This document shows positions 53,717 through 63,968 of a stretch of DNA of 64,000 nucleotides, piece by piece. A model generated the notes under the pieces. It had not been told where the DNA came from. It made no database searches and saw only the letters and a program-made list of their open reading frames with translations. Positions within the stretch are counted from its first letter, which is position 1; every line of letters starts with the position of its first letter. This DNA comes from an uncultured Lachnospiraceae bacterium (GTDB lineage Bacteria > Bacillota > Clostridia > Lachnospirales > Lachnospiraceae), in NCBI GenBank assembly GCA_945621435.1, contig CALZBR010000005.1:1-64000 (forward strand). The letters run 5' to 3'. The position numbers and the translations under genes are program-made.

Positions 53717-55528
53717 ATGTTGGAAAAACTGAAGTCGGCGGTGCGGTTGAACAAAACGGAAATAAATAAATCTCTCAGAAAGAAGACAATGCTATTGTTG
53801 ATCTGTATGTTTGCATTGTTTGCTTTGGTATTCATTTTATCTTTTCGGGTAATGCTGCGGAGAACAAACAATGATTTCAGGACCAAGGCCTCTGAGACTG
53901 CGGTTAACAACGTTGTATCAAATATTGAATCTGCGGTAGATACCTATAATTATATTTCCAGACTGATCATGGTAAATGAGCGTGTGGTCAGCTATCTGCA
54001 TGCGGACAATGCGAACAAAAGCATGTCCTATGAAGCCCGTATGGGTATGTATGAGATATTGAATATGTATACGGACATTTCCTATATTGAATCGGTCTAT
54101 ATCTTCCGCCTGGATGGAAATTATGCCAACACCGGTAAAGGGGAATATGTCATTGACACGAATGTTGAGGAGTGGGAGCGTATCCTGGAGGCCGAGGGGG
54201 GAAAGGTGATATCCGTTAACGGAAACGGTATGATGAAGAAGACGGATGGCAAACCTGCCCTGACGTTTGCCCGGGCTATATACGATATCTACACACAGAA
54301 ACGTATCGGCGTGTTTGTGATGAATATATCCAGCAGCAGCTTCAACGAGATTATGGAGCTGCAGAAAAACAGTGAGATTTGTATCCTGGATGAGAAGGGA
54401 ACTTATCTGTGCGGTAACCGGGAAGTGGGAGCCTTATATCAGGACGAGTTTCACAGTGAGGAGCTGATTTCGAAAAGCATCCGGTATCAAGGGATGAGAA
54501 GCAGCATTGCCGGAAAAAAGACATTGAATTCTCTGGTGGTACTGTGCTGTAATGCTTCAAAATCTTCTGTGCTTCCGCTGGAAATCATATTTGCAATGCT
54601 GTTGATACTAACCGCTTTCTTATGCGCAACAGTGTTGTATGCGGTCTACATCCGCTCGGAGATCACCAAACCGATATTTTTGCTGGACAAAGCCATGGAG
54701 AGAACAAAATCTTCCGGCTGGCTGAAACGGATTGAGGAGGAAATGCCGGAAAATGAAATCGGGCGTCTGGCTGAGAGCTACAACAGCATGATTGACTATC
54801 TGAATGAGCTGTTTGAACGGCTGCTGAAGGAGGAGGAGAACATGCGAAACGCGGAGATGCGGGTCCTTCAGGAGCAGATTAAGCCTCACTTTTTATACAA
54901 TACCTTAGAGACCATAAGCTATATCGCCATGCAGGAAAATGCCACAGAAGCCTGTGATGCGCTGGAAACCATGGGGAGTTTTTATCGCAACTTTTTAAGC
55001 AAGGGAAACAGAGAGATTCCCTTTGAGAAGGAGCTCAGGATTACCAGGGATTATCTGTCGTTGCAGAAGCTTCGTTATGGAGAAAGCTTTACGGATGAAT
55101 ATGAGATTGAGGATGATGCTCTGGATTGTATGGTTCCCAAGCTGATCTTACAGCCACTGGTAGAGAATTGCATCTATCACGGGGTGAGGCTGAAGGGGGA
55201 GCTTTGTCTCATCCGTATCACAGCCAGGATGATACAGGATGAACTTCATGTGTGGATATATGATACCGGTGTGGGTATGAGTGAGGAACAGATTGCAAAG
55301 GTGATGTCCACGGAAAAATGTGAGGAGCAGGATCCCATTTCTGTGCAAGGCGGGTTCGGCCTGGCGGGTACCATCGACAGAATCCGATATTACTGTAACA
55401 ATGAAGAAGTCGTGAGGATTCGGAGTGAAGTGGGAGAGTATACGGAGATTGAGCTTCGTATTCCTAATAGAACGCAGACCCTGGGGAAGGGAGGTATAAC
55501 AGGTAATGTACAAGGTAATGATTATTGA
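53717..55528 (+). CDS. YesM-like sensor histidine kinase
   Basis: Two TMs, HAMP-like linker, QEQIKPHFLYNTLETISYIA H-box, LILQPLVENCIYHG N-box. Confidence 0.93.
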   Translation: MLEKLKSAVRLNKTEINKSLRKKTMLLLICMFALFALVFILSFRVMLRRTNNDFRTKASETAVNNVVSNIESAVDTYNYISRLIMVNERVVSYLHADNANKSMSYEARMGMYEILNMYTDISYIESVYIFRLDGNYANTGKGEYVIDTNVEEWERILEAEGGKVISVNGNGMMKKTDGKPALTFARAIYDIYTQKRIGVFVMNISSSSFNEIMELQKNSEICILDEKGTYLCGNREVGALYQDEFHSEELISKSIRYQGMRSSIAGKKTLNSLVVLCCNASKSSVLPLEIIFAMLLILTAFLCATVLYAVYIRSEITKPIFLLDKAMERTKSSGWLKRIEEEMPENEIGRLAESYNSMIDYLNELFERLLKEEENMRNAEMRVLQEQIKPHFLYNTLETISYIAMQENATEACDALETMGSFYRNFLSKGNREIPFEKELRITRDYLSLQKLRYGESFTDEYEIEDDALDCMVPKLILQPLVENCIYHGVRLKGELCLIRITARMIQDELHVWIYDTGVGMSEEQIAKVMSTEKCEEQDPISVQGGFGLAGTIDRIRYYCNNEEVVRIRSEVGEYTEIELRIPNRTQTLGKGGITGNVQGNDY

Positions 55529-56246
55529 TGATGAAAAAGCCGTCAGACAGCTGCTGCGCGCCTCCATCGACTGGGAGAGCCTTGGGCTGGAAGTGGCAGG
55601 CGAGGCGGCAAGCGGTATTGAGGCAATCAACACAATTGATGATATCAATCCGGACATTGTGTTTGTTGACGTGTGTATGCCTTTTATGAACGGGATTGAG
55701 TTCACCAGGGCGGCCACAGCCAGATATCCGGAGCTGATGGTCATCGTGCTCACGGGTTATGACGATTTTGAATATGCAAGACAATGCGTGAGCCTGCCGG
55801 TGGTGGAGTACATGCTCAAGCCCATCGTGCGCAAGGACGTTCACGAGGTTCTGGTGAAGGTTGTGGAAAAACTGAAACAGAGGAAGTCTGAGAGCGGCTG
55901 CGAAGAGCAGAGAGGCAAAGAAGCTGCACCTGCCGGAATGGAGCAGATCGCGGGATTCCTTCGGGAGAATTATACAGATGCGACCATCAATCTCACCTCA
56001 GTGGCCCAGCAGTTTGGTTTCAATTCCAGCTATCTGAGCCGCAGGTTCAAGCAGGAAACGGGTGCGAGCTTTGTGGAATATCTGATGAAGTGTCGCATGG
56101 ACCGGGCACTGGAATTGATCAAATCCGGCAGAAAAATGTTTGAAACCGCCAATGAGGTGGGGATACCGGATCCCAATTATTTCGGAAGATGTTTCAAAAA
56201 GTATATCGGTATGAGTTATTCCGAATACGCGGAAAGTCTGAAATGA
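55506..56246 (+). CDS. YesN-like AraC-type response regulator
   Basis: Receiver KVMIIDDEKAVRQLL...VFVDVCMPFMNG and AraC HTH FGFNSSYLSRRFKQETGASFVEYL...YFGRCFKKYIGMSYSEY. Confidence 0.94.
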   Translation: MYKVMIIDDEKAVRQLLRASIDWESLGLEVAGEAASGIEAINTIDDINPDIVFVDVCMPFMNGIEFTRAATARYPELMVIVLTGYDDFEYARQCVSLPVVEYMLKPIVRKDVHEVLVKVVEKLKQRKSESGCEEQRGKEAAPAGMEQIAGFLRENYTDATINLTSVAQQFGFNSSYLSRRFKQETGASFVEYLMKCRMDRALELIKSGRKMFETANEVGIPDPNYFGRCFKKYIGMSYSEYAESLK

Positions 56247-56309
56247 TACGCGGAAGTCTGGAGCTGTTTGAAAAGCTAAGAAGCAATTGTTTTGAAAGGA
56301 AAGAGTACT

Positions 56310-56816
56310 ATGTTGTCAAAAGAACGTTTTGTATTTCGAGATATTAAGGTAGGAGAATATGAGGAGGCGGCCGCTATTGAGAGCGTTTGTTTTCCTCCCA
56401 ATGAGGCCTGCACCCCGGAACATATTCGGGATCGCGTGAAGGTTGCGGCAGATTTGTTCCTGGTGGTGGAGGACAAGGAGACAGGAAAGCTTGCGGGCTT
56501 TCTCAATGGAATTGCAACAGACGAGGAGAGGTTTCGGGATGCGTTTTTTATCGATGAATCGCTTCATAAGGCAGGGGGCAGTAATGTGATGCTTTTAGGT
56601 CTGGATGTACTTCCGGAGTATCGTGGTATGGGGATGGCCAGAGAGATTGTTGCTACCTATGTGATGCGGGAGCGGGAAAAAGGGAGGAAAAATCTGGTGC
56701 TGACCTGTCTGCCGGACAAGGTGGAGATGTACGAGAAATTCGGTTTCGAGAATCTGGGAATGGCAGATTCCACCTGGGGCGGCGAAGAGTGGTATGAGAT
56801 GAGATATGCCATTTAA
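56310..56816 (+). CDS. GNAT family N-acetyltransferase
   Basis: FRDIKVGEYEEAAAIESVCFPPNEACTPE...LGLDVLPEYRGMGMAREIVATYV. Confidence 0.92.
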   Translation: MLSKERFVFRDIKVGEYEEAAAIESVCFPPNEACTPEHIRDRVKVAADLFLVVEDKETGKLAGFLNGIATDEERFRDAFFIDESLHKAGGSNVMLLGLDVLPEYRGMGMAREIVATYVMREREKGRKNLVLTCLPDKVEMYEKFGFENLGMADSTWGGEEWYEMRYAI

Positions 56817-56878
56817 GAGCTGCATAAGGGGCAAATGAGGAGCATAAGAGGAAATTTCAGAAAGATAAGTTTAGGGTC

Positions 56879-56905
56879 TAAAGTTTTTCCCACCACTGCC
56901 GATAA
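56879..56905 (+). promoter_or_regulatory. Sigma-28 (SigD/FliA)-type flagellar promoter
   Basis: TAAA-N15-GCCGATAA upstream of flgM. Confidence 0.8.
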
Positions 56906-56958
56906 TGAATATAGAATCAAGTAAGACTTATATGTATCGACAGAAGGAGGGATTCACG

Positions 56959-57234
56959 ATGCGTATTGAGGCATATAACCAGGTACAGCAGATTTATCAG
57001 GCAAAGAAGATAAATCAGACACAGAAAACCGGTAATGTATCCCGTACTGACCAGCTTCAGATCAGCAGCTTTGGCAAGGATATACAGGTGGCTAAGGCAG
57101 CACTTGCCGGCGCTCCCGATGTGAGAGAACAGCTGACGGCACCTATCAAAGCGCAGGTACAGAACGGAACCTACAGTGTAGACAATGCTACATTTGCCGA
57201 GAAACTGTTGAAGAAGTATGAGGAAATGAGGTAA
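56959..57234 (+). CDS. flgM: Anti-sigma-28 factor FlgM
   Basis: FlgM-like length and C-terminus (VREQLTAPIKAQVQNGTYSVDNATFAEKLLKKYEEM), first gene of a flagellar operon. Confidence 0.88.
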   Translation: MRIEAYNQVQQIYQAKKINQTQKTGNVSRTDQLQISSFGKDIQVAKAALAGAPDVREQLTAPIKAQVQNGTYSVDNATFAEKLLKKYEEMR

Positions 57235-57242
57235 GAAGTCCC

Positions 57243-57761
57243 GTGGCAAGTTTGATGGAGAACCTGATAGAGGTACTTGAACAGGAATGCATTGAATATG
57301 AGGGACTTCTGAGCCTGTCTCAGAAAAAAACACCTGTAATCATCAAGGGAGACCTTGATGAATTGCAGAAAATCACGGATGATGAACAGCAGTCGGTAAG
57401 CCGGATCGCTATCCTTGAAAAGAAGAGGACGGAGGTCACAGCCGATATTGCCAATGTGTTAAACAGGGATGTTTCAAACCTAAAATTGACGAATTTGATT
57501 GAGATGCTTGCTGCCCGACCTGCGGAACAGCAGAAGTTGGCTGCCGTGCATGACAGACTTCAGGGTTCTGTACGGGGATTGCAGCGAGTAAATGAGCAGA
57601 ACAGAGAATTACTGTCAAACGCACTGGAGATGGTGGAGTTTGAGATGAATCTCCTACAGTCCGCCAAGGCGGCGCCGGAGACGGCAAACTATTCCAAAAG
57701 CGCGTATAACACAGGCGATACAATGGGCGTTATCAGCAGAGGATTTGACGCCAAGCAGTGA
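57243..57761 (+). CDS. flgN: Flagellar export chaperone FlgN-like
   Basis: Helical protein LMENLIEVLEQECIEYEGLLSLSQKKTPVIIKGDLDELQKITDDEQ between flgM and flgK. Confidence 0.85.
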   Translation: MASLMENLIEVLEQECIEYEGLLSLSQKKTPVIIKGDLDELQKITDDEQQSVSRIAILEKKRTEVTADIANVLNRDVSNLKLTNLIEMLAARPAEQQKLAAVHDRLQGSVRGLQRVNEQNRELLSNALEMVEFEMNLLQSAKAAPETANYSKSAYNTGDTMGVISRGFDAKQ

Positions 57762-57804
57762 GACAGATCTTTGCTTCGACTGCGGAAAGGCACGGTAAAT
57801 CGAT

Positions 57805-59565
57805 ATGCCATTGATGGGAAGCTTATATATTGGTTCTTCAGGATTACAGAACAGTCAGAATGCGCTGAATACCACAGCGCATAATCTTTCTAATATTGAC
57901 ACCAAGGGCTATACAAGGCAGCAGGTGCAGTTGTCTGATAAGCGTTATACTACGCTTTCTATTGATATTAATTCTGTAAATAACAAACAGACAGGTCTGG
58001 GCGTTACTTATTCCAGGGCAAAACAAGTGAGAGACTTTTTTTTGGATAAGACATATCGCAGGGAATCGGGACGCAGTATGTTTTATGAGGTGTCTACGGA
58101 AGTTTTGGAACAGGTGGAAAGTCAATTGGGAGAAATGAACGGGGAATCCTTTCAGGCATCCATTGAGGACTTTTATACTTCTGTCCAGGAATTGTCCAAG
58201 AATCCGGCAAGCTCCGTCAACCAGGGGCTTCTGGTGCAGAAGGCCGTGGAATTCGTGGAGCGTTCCACTGCCGTGTATGCGGGACTCTCTTCCTATCAGG
58301 ACAACCTGAATGTACAGATTAAGAATAATATTGACAAAATTAATGATTACGGCAAGAAAATACTAAGTTTGAATGACAGTATCCGGGCAATCGAAGCCGG
58401 CAAGATTGAACATGCCAACGACCTCAGGGATACGCGCAACAAGATTTTGGATGAGCTTGCCGAGCTGGCGGATATTTCTTTTGCGGAAGATATTTATGGC
58501 AGCGTATCGGTTCAGATTGAAGGAGTTGATTTCGTAAAGGGTGGTTCCTGTTACGAAATCATGATTGATATCGATCCCAACACCGATTTTTATACACCCT
58601 TCTGGCCGCAGAATGCAAAGTTCTGGGTGGCGGATGACGGTTCCAGAAAATACAGTATTGAGGGCGCAGAGGTCTTCAATCTCAAGAGAGAGATTTCTTC
58701 GGATCTGAGTACCGATATCGGCGGACTGAAGGCCATGCTCCTGGCCAGGGGAGATCACAGAGCGGATTATACCGATATCCAAGGCGACTATGACAGCATC
58801 TCCCAATCCGTTCTGATGAATATCCAGGCAGAATTTGACCAGCTGGTTCACGGTGTGGCTACGAAGATTAACAGTATTCTTGCAGAAGCTTCCGGAGTGA
58901 AGCAGGGAAGCTTTATCCCGGACGGAGAGACAGAGAGCAGCGAAGTGCAGTTTTGCAACGTTGATCCGGACGGCTATCTTCGCAGAGCCGACGGAAGTCC
59001 CATGCAGCTGTTCACCAAGATTGTGACCGACGGATACAGAAAGGTCACCGGAACGGTTACCTATCAGGATGCAGAGGGAAATGACAGGACGGAGACCGGA
59101 GAATTCTGGATATACAATGAAGAGGATCCCAAGGAACCGGAATCTCTTTACAGTGTGAAAAATCTTCAGATCTCCCAGGAGATTCTGCAGGAGCCGGGAA
59201 GTCTTGGCTTTCGTCTTCCGGACGGCTCTGAGGATATCGTGACGGCGGAGAAACTGAAAAACGCCTTTTCGGAAGAGGCATATACCCTGAATCCCAATGT
59301 CAAAAAGAAGGCAAGCTTTGTGGATTACTATACGGATATGGTTTCCCAGGTGGCTAATTCCGGTTCCGTATACAGAAGTATCTATCTGAATCAGGAGTCT
59401 ACCGTGGAATCCACCGAAAGTGCAAGGGAACAGGTGATTGGAGTGTCTTCCGATGAAGAACTCTCCAACATGATTAAATTCCAGAATGCCTACAATGCAT
59501 CCAGCCGATATATCAATGTCATCAGCGAGATGCTGGAGCATATCATTTCCACCCTGGGAAGATGA
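57805..59565 (+). CDS. flgK: Flagellar hook-associated protein FlgK (copy 1)
   Basis: SLYIGSSGLQNSQNALNTTAHNLSNIDTKGYTRQQV N-terminus; C-terminal NMIKFQNAYNASSRYINVISEMLEHII. Confidence 0.92.
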   Translation: MPLMGSLYIGSSGLQNSQNALNTTAHNLSNIDTKGYTRQQVQLSDKRYTTLSIDINSVNNKQTGLGVTYSRAKQVRDFFLDKTYRRESGRSMFYEVSTEVLEQVESQLGEMNGESFQASIEDFYTSVQELSKNPASSVNQGLLVQKAVEFVERSTAVYAGLSSYQDNLNVQIKNNIDKINDYGKKILSLNDSIRAIEAGKIEHANDLRDTRNKILDELAELADISFAEDIYGSVSVQIEGVDFVKGGSCYEIMIDIDPNTDFYTPFWPQNAKFWVADDGSRKYSIEGAEVFNLKREISSDLSTDIGGLKAMLLARGDHRADYTDIQGDYDSISQSVLMNIQAEFDQLVHGVATKINSILAEASGVKQGSFIPDGETESSEVQFCNVDPDGYLRRADGSPMQLFTKIVTDGYRKVTGTVTYQDAEGNDRTETGEFWIYNEEDPKEPESLYSVKNLQISQEILQEPGSLGFRLPDGSEDIVTAEKLKNAFSEEAYTLNPNVKKKASFVDYYTDMVSQVANSGSVYRSIYLNQESTVESTESAREQVIGVSSDEELSNMIKFQNAYNASSRYINVISEMLEHIISTLGR

Positions 59566-59636
59566 TGAATATGCAGGGATTACGGCGAAGCAACACAATT
59601 CCGAAATGGGAGAACGATAATTAAGGAGGAAAAAAG

Positions 59637-61622
59637 ATGCCCTCACAATTTTTTGGATTAAATATTGCATATACCGGATTGCTGGCGAACAATGCGGCAT
59701 TGAACACCACCTCCAACAACATAGCAAACGTTCAGACTGAGGGCTTCAGCAGACAGCAGGTTAAGCAGCAGGCAGCAAGTGCCCTTCGCGTATTTCAGAC
59801 CTACGGATGTGCCGGTGCCGGCGTAGAGACACTGGCTATTGAAAGAGTCAGGGATGAATTCTATGACGGAAGATACTGGGATACCAATTCCAAGGTAGGC
59901 GAGTACGGGCAGAAGCAGTACTACATGGAACAGATAGAGACCTATTTTGATGACAACGGAGTGAATGCGGGATTTAAGACAATCTTTGACCAATTGATGA
60001 CCACCGGTCTGCAGGAGCTTTTGAAGGATCCCGGAAGTGTTTCCACAAAGTCTCAGTTTATCGGATATGCAGGCGCACTGGCAGAGTATTTCAACGGACT
60101 TGCAGGGAATCTTGAGAAATTACAGAAGGACGCCAACCAGGAGATCAAGCTCAGAGTCGATGAGATCAATTCCCTTGCAGGAGAGATTGCAACTCTGAAC
60201 AAGCAGATTAATACCATCGAACTCACCGGCGTGAATGCGAACGAGCTGCGTGACAGAAGAGCACTTCTTGTTGACCAGCTCTCCGAAATCGTGGATGTGG
60301 ATGTGACGGAGGTCCCTATCATCGATGCCAACAATCCCGAGAGAACTACGGGAAGTAACCGTTTCATGATCAAGATCGCGGGAGGACAGTTCCTGGTAGA
60401 TGGTACGGAATACAACGGGTTGGAGTGCGTGGCGAGAGAGTCCTATGAGCGTGTGAACCAGACGGATGTTGACGGACTCTACGATGTGTACTGGGCAAAT
60501 GGACAGAAGTTCAATCTATATAATCAGTCTCTGGGAGGGGCTCTACGCGGACTGATGGAAATCAGGGACGGCAACAACAGCGAGAACTTCAGAGGCGTTG
60601 TGACAGATACCGGTGTGACTCCTGACGGAGCACATGATACAGTGACTGTTAAGATTGGGAAAGCATATCTTCAGGATTTGAATAAATGTAACCTTTCTCA
60701 TACCGGCGGCAAGATTACACTGGGGAACCAGGAATTCTACTATGATTCCTGGAGCTACGAGAGAAGCTATGACAGTGAAGGGAACGAGCAGTTTTTATAT
60801 ACCTTTACCATGTCGGGCAGAGACAAGAATCCTGCCCGTATCACCAATGACAGGGTTGGCAAGAGCGCTGTCTCCGGGGCGGATATCTCTTATCAGGGTG
60901 TACCTTATTACATGAACCAGATGAATGAGTGGGTGAGAACCTTCTCTGAGAAATTCAACGATATCCTGACAGCCGGGGTGGATTCTTCGGGAGAACCCGG
61001 AATTCACATGTTTACAGGTGATATGGCGACTTCCGAGGAACAATTTGATTTCCCTGACGGCACCAGATACGACCTGTTTCTTGACAAGGTACAGGAGAAA
61101 AAAGAAGAATACATGGCTGCGGATCCTGCCCTGACGGAGGAAGCAGCACTTGCCCTTGCTAAACAGAATACCAAGGTGACCGTGGATGTGACGGATGACA
61201 GCTATTATCGTCTGACAGCAAGCAACTTCAATGTCCTCGGCGCACTGGTGCTTGATCCCACCAGACTCGCCAACAGGTATGACGAGGGAGACGGTGTGGA
61301 ACAGACGGATCTGCTGCAGGATCTGAAGGATCTCGCAACAAATAAAGACAGGATGAGCTACAGAGGCTGCAATGCTTCGGAGTTTTTACAGTGTATCCTC
61401 TCGGATGTGGCTTTGAATGCACACAGGGCAAATACCTTCCAGCAGAGCTATAAGGATGTGGCCGGAGTGATTGATACCCAGAGAGCCTCTATTTCAGGCG
61501 TAGATGAAGATGAGGAGGCTGTCAATCTGGTAAAATATCAGAACGGATATAATCTTGCCTCTAAAATGATTCAGACTTTAACCGAAATATATGATAGACT
61601 GATACTTCAGACCGGAGTATAA
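59637..61622 (+). CDS. flgK: Flagellar hook-associated protein FlgK (copy 2)
   Basis: FGLNIAYTGLLANNAALNTTSNNIANVQTEGFSRQQV; C-terminal EEAVNLVKYQNGYNLASKMIQTLTEIYDRLI. Confidence 0.92.
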   Translation: MPSQFFGLNIAYTGLLANNAALNTTSNNIANVQTEGFSRQQVKQQAASALRVFQTYGCAGAGVETLAIERVRDEFYDGRYWDTNSKVGEYGQKQYYMEQIETYFDDNGVNAGFKTIFDQLMTTGLQELLKDPGSVSTKSQFIGYAGALAEYFNGLAGNLEKLQKDANQEIKLRVDEINSLAGEIATLNKQINTIELTGVNANELRDRRALLVDQLSEIVDVDVTEVPIIDANNPERTTGSNRFMIKIAGGQFLVDGTEYNGLECVARESYERVNQTDVDGLYDVYWANGQKFNLYNQSLGGALRGLMEIRDGNNSENFRGVVTDTGVTPDGAHDTVTVKIGKAYLQDLNKCNLSHTGGKITLGNQEFYYDSWSYERSYDSEGNEQFLYTFTMSGRDKNPARITNDRVGKSAVSGADISYQGVPYYMNQMNEWVRTFSEKFNDILTAGVDSSGEPGIHMFTGDMATSEEQFDFPDGTRYDLFLDKVQEKKEEYMAADPALTEEAALALAKQNTKVTVDVTDDSYYRLTASNFNVLGALVLDPTRLANRYDEGDGVEQTDLLQDLKDLATNKDRMSYRGCNASEFLQCILSDVALNAHRANTFQQSYKDVAGVIDTQRASISGVDEDEEAVNLVKYQNGYNLASKMIQTLTEIYDRLILQTGV

Positions 61623-61643
61623 AAGGACGTCAGGAGGTTTGCA

Positions 61644-63236
61644 ATGAGAATAACCAACAAGATTATGCAGCGCAACAATCTGTCCAATATTAATACCAAT
61701 AAAATCTACCAGGATAAGCTGAGCAATCAGATGTCCACCCAGAAGAAAATCAACCGTCCCTCCGATGACCCGGTGGTGGCCATCAGAGCACTTCGGCTGC
61801 GTAGCAGCGTGACGGAGATTTCCCAGTACTACACCAAGAACATTCCGGATGCGGAGAGCTGGCTTTCCGTGACCGAGGATGCCCTGAATAATCTCACAAG
61901 CGTTATGACGGAGATGATCAAGCAGAGCACCAAGGGCTTTAACGGTCCGCTGAAGACAGAAGACCGTCAGATTATCCTGGAACAGATGAAGGCTCTGGGC
62001 GAGGAAATCTATTCCACCGGCGACGCGGACTATGCGGGCAGATACGTTTTTACCGGCTATCGCACGGATACACCGTTGAGCTTCTCGGAGGAGAACAATA
62101 CCAATTATTCCATCACGGAACAGATAGATAACAGCAGAATTGATTCCGTCATAAATGTCAAGATCGAGAATGCGGACGGCAAGAGCCTTCTGGATCTGAA
62201 TACCTCCAACTACAAGGACACAGGGTTTGCGGCTCTCAACGAAGAGGATATCAGCTCTGTGGAAGTGCACAGGATCAGACTGGGTTATAAGAGCTGCTCT
62301 GATTATGCCGGAATCACAGGAGCCGGACCCAAAATAGAGTTCCTCGCCCAGAATGGTACGGAGACCACATGGTCGGGATTGGCAGCTGAGGGAGGAGACT
62401 TTGAGCTGATTCATTCCTATGATAATCCCTATCAGGCGGCAGCACTGGATGCAGATGCTCTGATTTATGTGCCGGAAACCGGTGAGATCCTGTTGGGTGA
62501 GAACAGATACAAGGAACTCATGGCGGTGAGGGACGATGATACCACTGTCAGAAATGAAGCAGAGATACGTGTAACCTATGAAAAGAGCAGCTGGCAGAAG
62601 GGTGACCTGAGACCGGAGCATTACTTCTACTGTGAATCCGATCCTCGGACGACAGACAGCATAGTTTACAACAAATCCTATATCAGTGGTGACCGGGAAA
62701 GACAGGATATCGAGTATGATGTTGGCTTCAACCAGACCATCCGTGTGAACTCCACCGCAGACCAGTGCTTCCAACACGGCATCGGCAGGGAGGTAGATGA
62801 CCTGCTGACCGCCATGCAGAATGTTCTGGACCTGGAAGGGGTAAAAGCGACCCTGGAGAAGGCGATGAAGCAGGTAACTGAAGGGAGCGCAGATTATGAC
62901 ACCCTGAAGAAACAGATTGATGCGGTGGACAAAGCACTGACCTATGCGAAGGACAAGGAACAGAAGCTGTTCGGAAACGGTATCTCCGCATTCCAGAAAT
63001 ATCTCGACGATGCCAGCAAGTGTATCACGGAGTGCGGTTCCAGAAGCAGTAAGCTGTCATTGATCAAGAGCAGAATGCAGAATCAGAAGACCACCTTCGA
63101 GACCCTGAAGAGTGATAACGAGGACATTGACATTACCGAGGTGGCAATCAATCTGTCCAGCGCGGAGCTGACCTATCAGGCAGCACTTATGGCTACGGGG
63201 AAGGTGGCGCAGACCACACTGCTGAATTACATATAA
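61644..63236 (+). CDS. flgL: Flagellar hook-associated protein FlgL
   Basis: MRITNKIMQRNNLSNINTNKIYQDKLSNQMSTQKKINRPSDDPVVAIRALRLRSSV. Confidence 0.92.
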   Translation: MRITNKIMQRNNLSNINTNKIYQDKLSNQMSTQKKINRPSDDPVVAIRALRLRSSVTEISQYYTKNIPDAESWLSVTEDALNNLTSVMTEMIKQSTKGFNGPLKTEDRQIILEQMKALGEEIYSTGDADYAGRYVFTGYRTDTPLSFSEENNTNYSITEQIDNSRIDSVINVKIENADGKSLLDLNTSNYKDTGFAALNEEDISSVEVHRIRLGYKSCSDYAGITGAGPKIEFLAQNGTETTWSGLAAEGGDFELIHSYDNPYQAAALDADALIYVPETGEILLGENRYKELMAVRDDDTTVRNEAEIRVTYEKSSWQKGDLRPEHYFYCESDPRTTDSIVYNKSYISGDRERQDIEYDVGFNQTIRVNSTADQCFQHGIGREVDDLLTAMQNVLDLEGVKATLEKAMKQVTEGSADYDTLKKQIDAVDKALTYAKDKEQKLFGNGISAFQKYLDDASKCITECGSRSSKLSLIKSRMQNQKTTFETLKSDNEDIDITEVAINLSSAELTYQAALMATGKVAQTTLLNYI

Positions 63237-63289
63237 TAGTGCAGACCACAGAAATAACGGTAACTTAACAGAAAGGTAAGGGTGACACA

Positions 63290-63748
63290 ATGAAAATTAC
63301 TACAAGAATTTTCGGGGAAGTCGAGATTGCGGACGATAAGATCATATGTTTTGAGAACGGCATTATCGGATTCCCTGAGCTGAAGAAATTTGCCCTGATT
63401 CACGATGAGGAGAAGGGCACCAACGCAGGAATTCGCTTTTTACAGTCTCTGGATGAGCCGACATTTGCCATGCCTGTCATGGATCCGCTGCTAGTAAAGC
63501 CGGACTACGACCCTCAGGTAGATGACGAGCTGCTGGCTGCAGCGGGAGATATCAATCCGGAGAATATCCTGGTACTGGTAACCGTGACGATTCCCGGAGA
63601 TTTGACCAAGATGAGCGTCAACCTCCAGGGTCCTTTTATCATCAATGTTGACGAACACAAGGCATGTCAGATTATCGTTGAGAATGGGGATTATCCCGTG
63701 AAATACCCTATCTACGAGATCCTGAAGTCCGGAAAGGCAGGTGAGTAG
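63290..63748 (+). CDS. fliW: Flagellar assembly factor FliW
   Basis: FGEVEIADDKIICFENGIIGFPELKKFALIHDEE...LVLVTVTIPGDLTKMSVNLQGPFIIN. Confidence 0.95.
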   Translation: MKITTRIFGEVEIADDKIICFENGIIGFPELKKFALIHDEEKGTNAGIRFLQSLDEPTFAMPVMDPLLVKPDYDPQVDDELLAAAGDINPENILVLVTVTIPGDLTKMSVNLQGPFIINVDEHKACQIIVENGDYPVKYPIYEILKSGKAGE

Positions 63749-63749
63749 G

Positions 63750-63968
63750 ATGCTGGCATTATCCAGAAAAAAGAATGAAGCAATCATCATTAACAATAAT
63801 ATTGAAGTGACCATACTCGAAGTCAAGGGCGATCAGGTCAAGATTGGCATCACTGCTCCCAAGGAAGTGCCTGTATACCGCAAGGAGGTATATGCACAGA
63901 TTCAGAATGCAAACAGAGAAGCTGTAGATGCAGAGGGCATTGAGGCATTGAAAAATCTCCTGGGATGA
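63750..63968 (+). CDS. csrA: Carbon storage regulator CsrA
   Basis: MLALSRKKNEAIIINNNIEVTILEVKGDQVKIGITAPKEVPVYRKEVYAQIQNANREA. Confidence 0.96.
   Translation: MLALSRKKNEAIIINNNIEVTILEVKGDQVKIGITAPKEVPVYRKEVYAQIQNANREAVDAEGIEALKNLLG

Noticed and set aside
58363-59727. 454-aa minus-strand ORF opposite flgK
   Set aside because: Antisense shadow of a well-supported flagellar gene, no recognisable domain or RBS context.
61578-62777. 399-aa minus-strand ORF opposite flgL
   Set aside because: Antisense shadow ORF; the + strand gene is clearly FlgL.
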